Shown one piece after another: positions 17,544-26,134 of a stretch of DNA of 64,000 nucleotides. Position numbers and translations under genes: made by a program. The stretch's first letter is position 1; every line of letters begins with the position of its first letter. Source of the DNA: Mycobacterium lentiflavum (GTDB taxonomy: Bacteria > Actinomycetota > Actinomycetes > Mycobacteriales > Mycobacteriaceae); the NCBI RefSeq assembly GCF_022374895.2, contig NZ_CP092423.2, positions 992,001 to 1,056,000 of the forward strand. The letters run 5' to 3'. Under the pieces are notes generated by a model, which saw nothing but the letters and a program-made list of their open reading frames with translations, was not told where the DNA came from and did not search any database.

Positions 17544-18113
17544 GTGGTGAATGCGCCGGTGCTTCGCCATGGGGCGCTGGATCGGGCGCACCTGACGAAG
17601 CACCTGCTGGGACTGGCCAAGCGCGTCGGCGTCAACCGGGTCACTATGCGCGAACTCGCGGCCGAGGCGGGCACGGCGGCCTCATCGGTCTACTACCACG
17701 TCCGCGACAAGCGCGAGCTACTCGATCTGCTGATCGAATCGGTGCTCGCTCAGATCCAGGTGCCGCGGCAGGGCGACTGGGAGGCGCGTTTGATCGCGCT
17801 GTACACCGACGCGTGGAAGGTGTTGCTTGAGGTGCCGGGTATCGCGGCCTTGCTCCAGGAGTATCCGCACACCGCAGCCGCCACGGAGATGGATCGCGCC
17901 TCGCGCCGCATCTTGCGTGAATCCGGTTTGCGGGCAGACGATTTCGAAGCGGCGCACGCCGCGTTGTACATCCACCTGCTGGGTTCGGTGCAGCTCGCTC
18001 ACATCCGAAACACCGATGCCGCGGCCGACCGGCCGAGCGAGCGGGTGTTCGCATATGGGTTGCGGCTGATTCTCCACGGTCTGCGCCACGAGATAGGGGA
18101 GACCGCATCATGA
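17544..18113 (+). CDS. TetR-family regulator of the P450 operon
   Basis: About 189 aa, starting at the GTG at 17544 (or the adjacent GTG at 17547); GGAGG at 17534-17538 supports this region as the start. The HTH is AKRVGVNRVTMRELAAEAGT followed by AASSVYYHVRDKRELLDLLI. The ligand domain includes LLQEYPHTAAATEMDRASRR. It is preceded by a palindromic operator over its own promoter and overlaps the P450 start by four bases (ATGA), so it should control itself and the P450. The inducer is unknown. Confidence 0.9.
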   Translation: MVNAPVLRHGALDRAHLTKHLLGLAKRVGVNRVTMRELAAEAGTAASSVYYHVRDKRELLDLLIESVLAQIQVPRQGDWEARLIALYTDAWKVLLEVPGIAALLQEYPHTAAATEMDRASRRILRESGLRADDFEAAHAALYIHLLGSVQLAHIRNTDAAADRPSERVFAYGLRLILHGLRHEIGETAS

Positions 18114-19336
18114 CCGAGACCACGATCGACCTGGCCGAACCGGGGATCTGGGCGTCGCGATTTCCCGACGAGCTGTTCGCCGCTTTGCGGGCCCGCACGC
18201 CGGTGTTTCACCAGCAACTAACCGCTGAGGTGAAATCTGTTGTGGGGCGCGAGTTCTGGGTGTGTACAAAGCATGCCGACGTGGCCCGGGTGCACCGCGA
18301 CCATGAGTCGTTCACGGCGACCGGTGGACCGCTGATTCAGGACGTGCCGCTGTTCGACGCCTATCCGGCCATCGTGAGTTTGGACCCGCCGGATCACACC
18401 ATCCGCCGCAAGGTTATCTCGCGCGCGTTCACCCCACGCGCGGTGGCGAAGCTGGAAGACGGAATTCGCCAGCGGGCCAAACGGATGGCCGGCGCCCTGC
18501 TCGAATCCGGTGGGGGTGATTTCGTGGATCTGGCTGCGGGACTGCCGATCTCGGTGATCGGTGACATCGTCGGGATCCCCGAGGCCGATCGACCGCACGT
18601 GTTCGGCCTGATCGAGCAGGTATTGAAGACCGCCGGAGCGCAGCTCGCCATGCCCGATGGCGACGACGTGTTGCCCTTCGCCGAGTTGTTTCAATACGCG
18701 AGCACGCTGACGGCGAATAAGCGCGAACATCCCGTCGACGACATCTGGAGTGCGCTGTGCACCACTGAGATCACCGCGGACTCGGGCGAGAGTTTCTTGC
18801 TGCCTTCCAACGAACTGGAGATCTTCTTCTTCGTGCTCGGGTTGGCCGGCGCCGACACCACTCGCAACGCATTGTGCGACGGGATCCGGGCCTTCGTCGC
18901 CAACCCGCATCAGATCGACGTCTACCGATCCGAACCCGACGCGCGGGCCACGGCCGTCGAGGAAGTGCTCCGGTATTCCACGCCCATCATGTTCTGGGTG
19001 CGCGGCGCAACGCGGGATGTGATCCTCGGTGACACGCTTGTCCCCGAGGGCGCGCGCGTGGTGACGATGTTGCGGTCGGCCAATCGTGACGAGGACGTGT
19101 TCGAGGACCCGCACCGATTCGACGTTCGCCGTGATCCCAATCCCCATCAGTCATTCGGCGGCGGCGGTCCCCATCATTGTCTGGGCGCGATGCTTGCCCG
19201 CGCCGAAATCAGGGCCGCGCTGGACGAGATTTTATTGAACGCCGATGTGATCGAAACCGGGGAGCCGACGATGACGCTGCCCGACCTCTGCAACAACATG
19301 ACCGTTTACGACTCGTTGCCGGTCACCCTCGGCTGA
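18110..19336 (+). CDS. cytochrome P450
   Basis: Haem-thiolate monooxygenase, 408 aa. Visible motifs: I-helix AGADTT at 246-251, the ExxR pair E285/R288 in EEVLRY, and the haem loop FGGGGPHHCLG with Cys357 as axial ligand. The loop has one residue more between Phe and Cys than the common F-x7-C pattern, as I recall for CYP125-type mycobacterial enzymes. No family number is assigned. No ferredoxin gene is next to it. It is coupled to the upstream TetR. The substrate could be a lipid, sterol or aromatic compound. Confidence 0.93.
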   Translation: MTETTIDLAEPGIWASRFPDELFAALRARTPVFHQQLTAEVKSVVGREFWVCTKHADVARVHRDHESFTATGGPLIQDVPLFDAYPAIVSLDPPDHTIRRKVISRAFTPRAVAKLEDGIRQRAKRMAGALLESGGGDFVDLAAGLPISVIGDIVGIPEADRPHVFGLIEQVLKTAGAQLAMPDGDDVLPFAELFQYASTLTANKREHPVDDIWSALCTTEITADSGESFLLPSNELEIFFFVLGLAGADTTRNALCDGIRAFVANPHQIDVYRSEPDARATAVEEVLRYSTPIMFWVRGATRDVILGDTLVPEGARVVTMLRSANRDEDVFEDPHRFDVRRDPNPHQSFGGGGPHHCLGAMLARAEIRAALDEILLNADVIETGEPTMTLPDLCNNMTVYDSLPVTLG

Positions 19337-20258
19337 GCGGTTCGATGTCCAGCCATTCGTCGACTTCGAATTGGTCGCCGACGGCGCGCAGCGACGCGCC
19401 GCCGTGACCCGGGTAGTGCGCGGGGATCACGGTAGCGCCGCCAGCCGCCGCCTCGGTGAAGATCCGGTGCCGGGTCGCCGCGGCGGCGGTGGCATCCACG
19501 TCGAAGGCGCAGGGGTCGGCGGGGCGGCGCACCTGTAGCGGGCTGTGCGTGATGTCGCCGACGAACACCGCGGGTACCCCCGCATCCAGCCACAGCACCG
19601 AGGAGCCGGGGGTGTGTCCCGCAGCGGGGCGCAGTCGCAATGACGGGCTGATCAGATAGTCGTCGGACCATTGGACGAGCTGGCCGGCCGCGTCAATCGG
19701 CAACACGCTGTCGGCGAACACCAACTGATCGCTACGCTGCGCGGTGGCCTCCTGCTCGGTGCGTGGCGATCGCCGCGCCATCGGTCCGTCAGGTGCGAAG
19801 TAGCGGTAATCGGCTGCGGGCGCAAGGTATCGGGCGTTGGGGAACGTCGGCACCCAAGTGTCATGGGAGCTACCGTCGAGCATCGTATTCCATCCGACAT
19901 GGTCGGAATGGATGTGGGTGTTGATCACCACGTCCACGGCGCCGCGGTCGATGCCGACTGACTCCCACGCGGTGAGGAACCCGGTGTTCAGCCGATCCAA
20001 CGGCGGCATGTGCGGGCGCTGACGATCGTTACCGACGCCGGTGTCCACGACGACGGTCAACCCGTCGACCTCGACGACCCAGCTTTGCACAGCGATGCGC
20101 CATTTCTCGGTGTCGGGGTCGAAGAAATCCGGCACCAGCAGGTCGGCGTTGTCGTGCCAGCCCTCCGGCGGGGTTTGTGCGAAAGACTTTGTCCCCAAAT
20201 CGAACTGAAATTCCACGATGCGCGTCACACAGGCACGGCCCAGCTGCACCTGGCTCAT
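19323..20258 (-). CDS. metallo-beta-lactamase-fold hydrolase
   Basis: 311 aa from ATG 20258 (MSQVQLGRACVTRIVE). The metal motif is THIHSDH (HxHxDH) in VVINTHIHSDHVGWN; further ligands lie in RPAAGHTPGSSVLWL and FVGDITHSP. It overlaps the fucA stop by four bases, so it belongs to the serA2-fucA operon. In that context a lactonase-type role on a sugar lactone is possible, but the fold covers many hydrolases. Its 3' end overlaps the P450 3' end by 14 bases. Confidence 0.8.
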   Translation of the reverse strand: MSQVQLGRACVTRIVEFQFDLGTKSFAQTPPEGWHDNADLLVPDFFDPDTEKWRIAVQSWVVEVDGLTVVVDTGVGNDRQRPHMPPLDRLNTGFLTAWESVGIDRGAVDVVINTHIHSDHVGWNTMLDGSSHDTWVPTFPNARYLAPAADYRYFAPDGPMARRSPRTEQEATAQRSDQLVFADSVLPIDAAGQLVQWSDDYLISPSLRLRPAAGHTPGSSVLWLDAGVPAVFVGDITHSPLQVRRPADPCAFDVDATAAAATRHRIFTEAAAGGATVIPAHYPGHGGASLRAVGDQFEVDEWLDIEPLSRG

Positions 20259-20911
20259 AGCGGATTGGCGCGCAGGTAGCCGTAAACGCCGGCGAAGTTG
20301 CGGTTGACCTCTTCGGGAATCGGCACCGGACCGCCGAGAGCCCTTGCACCCCAGACGATTTGAGCGGTGCGTTCGACGAGTGCGGTAATATGCAGGACCT
20401 TGTCCGGGCGGGGCCCCACCGCGACCAGGCCGTGGTTGGCGATCAGCGCGGCGCCGCGGTCTGCCAGCGCCTTGACCGCGTTGATCCCGACGTCGGGCGT
20501 GCCGGATGCGGCATAGTCGGCGCACCGTACGTCGCCGCCGACGTAGACCGCGAATTCGTCGATGCAGGCCGGGATCGGCTCGTGGGCGATCGCGAACATG
20601 GTCGCCCACACGGGATGACTGTGAATGACGCTGCCGATGTCGTCGTAGGCCTGATAGGCCGCCAGGTGCAGCTGCATTTCCGACGACGGCGCCCGGCCGT
20701 CCTTGGCGTGCTGCACCGCGCCTTGCGCGTCGACGAGCACCAAGTCGTCGAGCTGCATGTCTCGGTAGTCGACCGAGGAGGGGGTGATCACGATGTTGCC
20801 GTCGCAGCGTCGTGCCGAGATGTTGCCGGCGGTTCCCTCGACGAGTCCGCGACGCAGCATCTCTTTGGCCGCGTCCAGCACCGCGGTTTCCGGGTTGTCG
20901 ACGAACTTCAT
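20255..20911 (-). CDS. fucA: class II aldolase/adducin family protein (L-fuculose-phosphate aldolase-like)
   Basis: 218 aa, zinc aldolase of the FucA/AraD family, same place as Rv0727c. Zn ligands are the two His of VIHSHPVWATMFA plus a later His in ALIANHGLVAVGP; the N-terminal phosphate site is GTAGNISARR. The substrate is probably a sugar phosphate cleaved to dihydroxyacetone phosphate and an aldehyde, but L-fuculose phosphate itself is unproven. It is coupled on both sides: it starts inside the end of serA2 and ends inside the start of the hydrolase gene. Confidence 0.85.
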   Translation of the reverse strand: MKFVDNPETAVLDAAKEMLRRGLVEGTAGNISARRCDGNIVITPSSVDYRDMQLDDLVLVDAQGAVQHAKDGRAPSSEMQLHLAAYQAYDDIGSVIHSHPVWATMFAIAHEPIPACIDEFAVYVGGDVRCADYAASGTPDVGINAVKALADRGAALIANHGLVAVGPRPDKVLHITALVERTAQIVWGARALGGPVPIPEEVNRNFAGVYGYLRANPL

Positions 20912-21906
20912 GACCCCAGTACCTCCGGGTTGACGATATGGGCGGGCGTGTTTCCGGATAGCAACGCTTCCAGATCGTCGGCGACCATCTGCGCCTGCCG
21001 TGCCTCAGTGTCCCAGGTGGCCCCGCCGATGTGGGGGGTCAGCACGACATTGGGCATGCCGACCAACGGATGGTCGGTCGCCAGAAACTCGCCCACGAAA
21101 TGGTCCAGTCCCGCCGCGGCCACCTTGCCGCTGCGCAGCGCGTCGACGAGCGCGTCGGTGTCGTGCAGTTGCGCTCGGGCGGTGTTGAGGAAGACCACGC
21201 CGTCGCGCATCGCGGCGAATTCCTTGGCGCCGATCATCCCGGTGGTGTCGTCGGTGACCGGTGCGTGCAACGAGACGACGTCGGCCTCGCTCAGCAGTTC
21301 GTCGAGGCTGTGCTGGGCTTCGTCGTGATACGGGTCGTGCGCGATGACCCGCATGCCCAGCCCCGTCAACCGCCATCGCAGTGCCCGGCCGACGGCGCCC
21401 AGGCCCACCAGCCCCGCGGTGCGCCCCGCGATCTCCCACCCCCGGAAGCGCTGATAGGGAATGCTGCCGTCGCGAAACATGTTGCCGCTGCGTACATCCG
21501 AGTCGGCGGTCAGCACGTGGCGGGTGGCGGCCAGCAGCAGGGCCACCGCGATCTCGGCGACCGCATCGGCGTTGCGGGCCGGCGTATTCAGCACCGGGAT
21601 GCCTGCCGCGGTGGCTCCGGCGATGTCGACGTTGTTGGGGTCGCCGCGGGTGGATGCGATCGCGCGCAGGCCCACGTCGAACACCGGTCCGCGCACCGAG
21701 TCGCTCTCCACCACAACGACGTCCGCGGCTTCGGCGGTGATCCGTTCGGCCAACTGCTCGGGGCTGTAGATCCGCAGCGGCGCCGCCTCGAGCTCAGTTA
21801 TCCAAGGGTCATAGATCACATCGGCCAGCCGGCGCAGTTTGGCCAACCCCGGACCGCGCAGGGGGGCCGTCACCAGGGCACGCGGTCTTGATGTCACGAA
21901 TGCCAA
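20908..21906 (-). CDS. serA2: D-isomer-specific 2-hydroxyacid dehydrogenase (SerA2-like)
   Basis: 332 aa, NAD-dependent dehydrogenase of the phosphoglycerate dehydrogenase family, same place as Rv0728c. The NAD fold is AGLVGLGAVGRALRWRL; catalytic Arg is in FLNTARAQLHD and His in VVLTPHIGGATWD. It lacks the C-terminal ACT/ASB domains of true serine-pathway SerA, so the substrate may be another 2-hydroxy acid. It is the first gene of a minus-strand operon and is divergent from xylB with only about 12-21 bases between starts. Confidence 0.85.
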   Translation of the reverse strand: MAFVTSRPRALVTAPLRGPGLAKLRRLADVIYDPWITELEAAPLRIYSPEQLAERITAEAADVVVVESDSVRGPVFDVGLRAIASTRGDPNNVDIAGATAAGIPVLNTPARNADAVAEIAVALLLAATRHVLTADSDVRSGNMFRDGSIPYQRFRGWEIAGRTAGLVGLGAVGRALRWRLTGLGMRVIAHDPYHDEAQHSLDELLSEADVVSLHAPVTDDTTGMIGAKEFAAMRDGVVFLNTARAQLHDTDALVDALRSGKVAAAGLDHFVGEFLATDHPLVGMPNVVLTPHIGGATWDTEARQAQMVADDLEALLSGNTPAHIVNPEVLGS

Positions 21907-21927
21907 TGCTGGCGTACGGTGACGCCC

Positions 21928-23301
21928 GTGTCACGTAACGGCGTCACAATCGGCATCGACATCGGGACAACGGCGGTCAAAGCGGTCGCCGCCGACGCCG
22001 ACGGCCGCGTGACGGCGCGGGTGCGCATTCCCCATCACGTTCGGGTGCCCGCCCCCAACCGGCTCGAGCACGACGCCGACGAGGCGTGGCGGCGCGGTCC
22101 ATTGGCCGCCCTCGACCAGGTGCGGCAGTTGGCTCCCGGGCCCGAGCCGCGTGCGGTGGCCGTTTCGGCGATGGTTCCGTCGCTGACCGCCGTCGATGCC
22201 GCGGGCCGGCCGCTGACCCCGGGATTGCTCTACGGCGACGAGCGCGGCCGGGTCGACGGCGATCAGCCACTTCCCGCGCTGGGTGAAACCGCCGAGTTCC
22301 TGCGCTGGACGGCCGCCGAAGCCCCGGGGGCGGCCGGGTACTGGCCGGCGCCGGCGGTGGCCAACCACGCGCTGGCCGGCGAGGCGGTGATCGACTTCGC
22401 CACCGCGGCCACCTCGTACCCCCTGTTCGACGGCACCGGCTGGAGCCAGGCCGCCTGCGCCGAACGCGGAGCCGCGGCGGTGCAGATGCCGCGGGTGGAG
22501 ACGATCGGCGCCGCGGCCGGGCAGCTACCGGGGACCCGAACCGTGCTGGGCACCGGTGCCGTCGACGCGCTGTGCGAGCAGATGGTGGCCGGCGCCGATC
22601 GCGAGGGCGAGGTGCTGGTGATGTGCGGCACCACCCTGATCGTGTGGGTCACCATTCCCGAGGCGCGCCAGGTGCCGGGGCTGTGGACCATTCCGCACAC
22701 CAAGGCGCCCAAGAGCCAGATCGGCGGCGCCAGCAACGCGGGCGGGCTTTTTCTCGGCTGGGTGGATCGCGTCATCGGACCCGGCGACCCCGCTGACGAT
22801 TTCCACCAGGTCGATCCGCGCCGGATCCCGGTGTGGTCGCCCTACATTCGCGGCGAACGCACGCCGTTCCACGACCCCGACCGGCGGGCGGTGCTCGACG
22901 GCGTCGATCTCACCCACGGCCCCGCCGCATTGCGCAGGGCCGCCTACGAGGCGTCGGGATTCGTCGTTCGTCAGCTGATCGAGCTCAGCGGAGCGCCGGT
23001 GTCGCGCATCGTGGCCTCCGGCGGCGGGACCCGGCTGCAGCCATGGATGCAGGCCATCGCCGACGCCACCGGCCGTCCGGTGGAGGTATCCGCGGTGGCC
23101 GAGGGCGCGGCGCTGGGAGCGGCCTTCCTGGCCCGAATGGCGGCCGGGCTGGAAACGTCGATCGCCGACGCGGCCCGCTGGGTCCGCACCGAGCGCATCG
23201 TCGAGCCGGATCACGCCTGGGCAACGGCGGTGCAGGACCGCTACCGGCGTTTCCTGGAGCTGGGCGACCGCCCGTCGCGCCCATCAGAGTCGAGGATCTA
23301 G
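21928..23301 (+). CDS. xylB: FGGY-family carbohydrate kinase (XylB-like)
   Basis: 457 aa from GTG 21928; an in-frame GTG at 21919 is also possible. The N-terminal phosphate loop is TIGIDIGTTAVKAVAADADG; the C-terminal ATP domain shows RIVASGGGTRLQPWMQ and AEGAALGAAFLARMA. Same place as Rv0729, annotated as xylulose kinase. The exact sugar is uncertain. Neighbouring aldolase, 2-hydroxyacid dehydrogenase and hydrolase genes suggest one sugar or sugar-acid pathway transcribed in both directions from a tiny shared promoter region. Confidence 0.87.
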   Translation: MSRNGVTIGIDIGTTAVKAVAADADGRVTARVRIPHHVRVPAPNRLEHDADEAWRRGPLAALDQVRQLAPGPEPRAVAVSAMVPSLTAVDAAGRPLTPGLLYGDERGRVDGDQPLPALGETAEFLRWTAAEAPGAAGYWPAPAVANHALAGEAVIDFATAATSYPLFDGTGWSQAACAERGAAAVQMPRVETIGAAAGQLPGTRTVLGTGAVDALCEQMVAGADREGEVLVMCGTTLIVWVTIPEARQVPGLWTIPHTKAPKSQIGGASNAGGLFLGWVDRVIGPGDPADDFHQVDPRRIPVWSPYIRGERTPFHDPDRRAVLDGVDLTHGPAALRRAAYEASGFVVRQLIELSGAPVSRIVASGGGTRLQPWMQAIADATGRPVEVSAVAEGAALGAAFLARMAAGLETSIADAARWVRTERIVEPDHAWATAVQDRYRRFLELGDRPSRPSESRI

Positions 23302-23335
23302 CGCGATTCGCGGGTCGGCGTTCTAGTCTGGTGCA

Positions 23336-24001
23336 ATGACTGACCAGGACCGCAAAGCCGCCCGTAGAGAGATCGCAGACGCCCTTCTGAAAGCTCTTGA
23401 ACGCCGGCATGAAATAGCCGACGTCGTGGTGGAGTCGGAAAACAAGGCAGTCGCGGTCGAGGGAATCGTCAAATTGCTCGACACCTCTCATGTCGCCGCC
23501 GAAGCGGTGATGGGCATGTGCTTCGAGCAGCTCACCATCGATTCGCGCCGCAAGATCCTCGCCGAACTCGAAGACTTGAACAAGCAGCTGAGCTTCACGC
23601 TGGGCGAGCGGCCGGCGAGCTCGGGGGAGAGCCTGGAGCTGCGGCCGTTCTCCGCCACCGAGGACCGCGACCTGTTCGCAACGCGCACCGCGGAAATCGG
23701 CGAGGCCGGCGATGGTTCTCGTGTCCCCGCGGGGAACATCGACGACGAGATCCGGGCGGCCCTCAAGCGTGTCGACGACGAAGAGGCCGCCTGGTTCGTC
23801 GCGGTCGATTCCGGCCAGAAGGTCGGAATGGTGTTCGGCGAGCTGCTCGCCGGCGAGGTGAACGTGCGGATCTGGATTCACCCCGAGCACCGCAAGCACG
23901 GTTACGGCACCGCCGCCCTGCGCAAGTCACGCTCGGAGCTGGCGTGGTGCTTTCCCGCTGTGCCGTTGGTGGTCCGGGCGCCGGCGGCCAAACCGGAGTA
24001 A
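23336..24001 (+). CDS. GNAT acetyltransferase with GyrA-like N-terminal helical segment
   Basis: 221 aa, same place as Rv0730. The C-terminal half is a GNAT fold with the acetyl-CoA loop HPEHRKHGYGTAALR preceded by VNVRIWI. The first 90 residues are unlike usual GNAT proteins: ALLKALERRHEIADVVVES and VEGIVKLLDTSHVAAEAVMG followed by RRKILAELEDLNKQL resemble the helical tail of the DNA gyrase A breakage-reunion domain. I infer a two-domain protein; whether it touches gyrase or DNA is unknown. Confidence 0.78.
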   Translation: MTDQDRKAARREIADALLKALERRHEIADVVVESENKAVAVEGIVKLLDTSHVAAEAVMGMCFEQLTIDSRRKILAELEDLNKQLSFTLGERPASSGESLELRPFSATEDRDLFATRTAEIGEAGDGSRVPAGNIDDEIRAALKRVDDEEAAWFVAVDSGQKVGMVFGELLAGEVNVRIWIHPEHRKHGYGTAALRKSRSELAWCFPAVPLVVRAPAAKPE

Positions 24002-24038
24002 CTGCTTGGCTACTGGCGGACAGCGGTGCGTGCCACGC

Positions 24039-24956
24039 TCAGCCCCCCAGCGTCGCGGACAGGTATCTGATGTCGCCGAAGGCCGACGGTTCGGTGGGAA
24101 ATTCAAAACCGTTGTGCGCGTACATCTCCGGAGTGCTGCGCACCGTGGTTTGCCAGCCCCGCTCGGTGAGGTAGGCAGCCACGTCGTTGCGCTCGCCGGT
24201 GTAGACCAGTTCGGACCAGTTCAGGTTCAGGCCCATCCGGCGCCACCGTTCGCTCATCTCGCGCCCCCGCTTTTCGACGCGGTCACGCATGTCGGGGACA
24301 TAGCCGGTGCCGATCCGGCTGCCGGGCGCCGACAGCGCGGTGATGTTGTCGAACAGGCGATCCTGGGCGTCCGGCGGCAGGTACCCGAGTAGGCCTTCGG
24401 CGATCCAGGCGGTCGGCTGCGTCGAGTCGAATCCGTTGCCGCGCAACGCGGCCGGCCAGTCGTCGCGCAGGTCCACTGCCACCGTCCGGCGGTCGGTGGT
24501 CGGGGCCGCACCGAGGTCGGCCAGGGTGCGGGTTTTGAACTCGATCACCTGTGGCTGGTCGATCTCGTAGAGCACGGTTCCGTCCGGCCACGGCAACCGG
24601 TAGGCGCGGGTGTCCAGCCCGGACGCCAGAATGACCGCCTGGCGCACGCCGGCTGCCGCGGCATCGAGAAGAAAGGTGTCGAAATACCGGGTTCGCACCG
24701 CCATGCCTTCGCTGAGCCGCTGGGCCGTGAACGCGGGATCGTCCTCGGCGAGTTCGACCTCGCCGTTCATCATCCGGATGAAGGCGTCGACACCGACGGC
24801 GTTGACCAGCGGCTCGGCGAAGGGATCGTCGATCAACGGATTGGGGCCCTTGGACGCCATCGCGCGGCGGGCGGCCACCGCGGTGGCGGTGGCTCCCACG
24901 CTCGACGCCAAATCCCAGCTGTCTCCGTCGAATCGCTTGCTGTCCGTGCTCGTCAT
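24039..24956 (-). CDS. class I SAM-dependent methyltransferase, paralogue 4
   Basis: 305 aa, Rv0731c-like member of the COG3315 group. Blocks: [69 protein letters not shown]. It starts ten bases after the upstream paralogue's stop and is probably cotranscribed with it. It lies downstream of, and convergent with, the GNAT gene. Confidence 0.88.
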   Translation of the reverse strand: MTSTDSKRFDGDSWDLASSVGATATAVAARRAMASKGPNPLIDDPFAEPLVNAVGVDAFIRMMNGEVELAEDDPAFTAQRLSEGMAVRTRYFDTFLLDAAAAGVRQAVILASGLDTRAYRLPWPDGTVLYEIDQPQVIEFKTRTLADLGAAPTTDRRTVAVDLRDDWPAALRGNGFDSTQPTAWIAEGLLGYLPPDAQDRLFDNITALSAPGSRIGTGYVPDMRDRVEKRGREMSERWRRMGLNLNWSELVYTGERNDVAAYLTERGWQTTVRSTPEMYAHNGFEFPTEPSAFGDIRYLSATLGG

Positions 24957-24966
24957 GCCTGCGCTC

Positions 24967-25878
24967 CTAACCGAGAGTGGCGGTCACCGAGACGATGTTG
25001 CGCAGTTGGGACAGGGCCTCGCTGTCGTGGAAATCGCGCCCGTAGTCAGCGAACAGTTCGCGCCGTGGCCGCGAGCTCACCTGCCAGCCGTGGCCGCTCA
25101 GGTACTCGATGACGTCGCTGCGATCGCCATCGAAGAACAATTTCGACAGGTCGATATCGCAGCCGAGATTGAGCCAGCGCTGGTTGAATTCCTGCGCACG
25201 CTCGGACATCGTCGTTTCCGACGGCGGATGGAACTCGGTCGCCAGCATGCTCCCGGGCGCCGACAGCGAGGTGATGTTGTCGAAGAGCCGGTCCTGGGCA
25301 TCCGGGGGTAGATACATCAGTAATCCCTCGGCGCTCCACGACGTCGGCCGGGTCACGTCAAACCCGCTGCTGCGCAACGCCGTTGGCCAGTCGTCACGAA
25401 GATCGATGCTGACGGTGCGTCGCTCGGCGGACGGTACCGCGCCCAGGCTGGACATCGTGGTGGTCTTGAACTCGACGACCTGGGGCTGATCTACTTCGTA
25501 AACGACGCTGCCGCTCGGCCAGGACAGCCGGTAGGCGCGCGCGTCGAGTCCGGCGGCCAGGATGACCGCCTGGCGGATGCCGTCACGAGCGGCGTTGAGA
25601 AAGAAATCGTCGAAGAAGCGGGTGCGCACCGCGATCGAGTCGGTCTCGACCTGCAGGTCGCCCAGGCCGCCCTCCGGTGTTTCGGCGGCGGTCAGCTTGC
25701 CGTCGACTACCCGGGTGAAGAAGTCCAGCCCGACCGCCCGTACCAACGGCCCGGCGAATGGATCGTTGATGATCGGGTTGTCCTCGTTGCTGGCCACTGC
25801 GCGGGCCGCGGCGACCATGGTGGCCGTGGCGCCGACGCTCGAGGCCAAATCCCAACTGTCTTGGTCAGTGCGTGTCAT
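24967..25878 (-). CDS. class I SAM-dependent methyltransferase, paralogue 5
   Basis: 303 aa. Blocks: [69 protein letters not shown]. The SAM loop reads AAGLDAR instead of ASGLDSR/TR of the other four. It is promoter-proximal in a two-gene unit; the conserved 38-bp element seen before paralogue 3 recurs 31 bases upstream. It is divergent from secY. Confidence 0.88.
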   Translation of the reverse strand: MTRTDQDSWDLASSVGATATMVAAARAVASNEDNPIINDPFAGPLVRAVGLDFFTRVVDGKLTAAETPEGGLGDLQVETDSIAVRTRFFDDFFLNAARDGIRQAVILAAGLDARAYRLSWPSGSVVYEVDQPQVVEFKTTTMSSLGAVPSAERRTVSIDLRDDWPTALRSSGFDVTRPTSWSAEGLLMYLPPDAQDRLFDNITSLSAPGSMLATEFHPPSETTMSERAQEFNQRWLNLGCDIDLSKLFFDGDRSDVIEYLSGHGWQVSSRPRRELFADYGRDFHDSEALSQLRNIVSVTATLG

Positions 25879-25908
25879 CGTGCTCCTCGTTCCTCGGCAG
25901 CAGTTTTG

Positions 25909-25954
25909 ATACTTAGCAAATGCAACGAGCTCTCAAAACTCTACGCCTCGTTGC
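25909..25954. promoter_or_regulatory. conserved 38-bp upstream element (copy 2) and overlapping inverted repeat
   Basis: 25909-25946 matches 11857-11894 at 29 of 38 positions. Overlapping it is a perfect 8-bp inverted pair, GCAACGAG at 25922-25929 and CTCGTTGC at 25947-25954, absent from copy 1. A second small hairpin, GAGCC/GGCTC, follows at 25976-25995. The region serves the methyltransferase on one strand and secY on the other; functions are inferred. Confidence 0.5.
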
Positions 25955-26134
25955 TGTCCGCTTCCTGAATTTTTTGAGCCCTTTTGGTACGGCTCCACGA
26001 TGCCCTTTTAAGGATCTGCCGCGACCAGCTGTTAGTCTCGTACACGATTTGACGCGTGACGCCGTACGTCCTGGCCTGCGGGTGTTGAGCGCGCGTAAAC
26101 GCAGGAAGACCCCCGGCCGCGCAGGAGGATAGAA

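Noticed and set aside
25920..26132. 70-residue protein before secY
   Set aside because: No ribosome site and no protein-like composition; the region reads better as regulatory DNA with inverted repeats.
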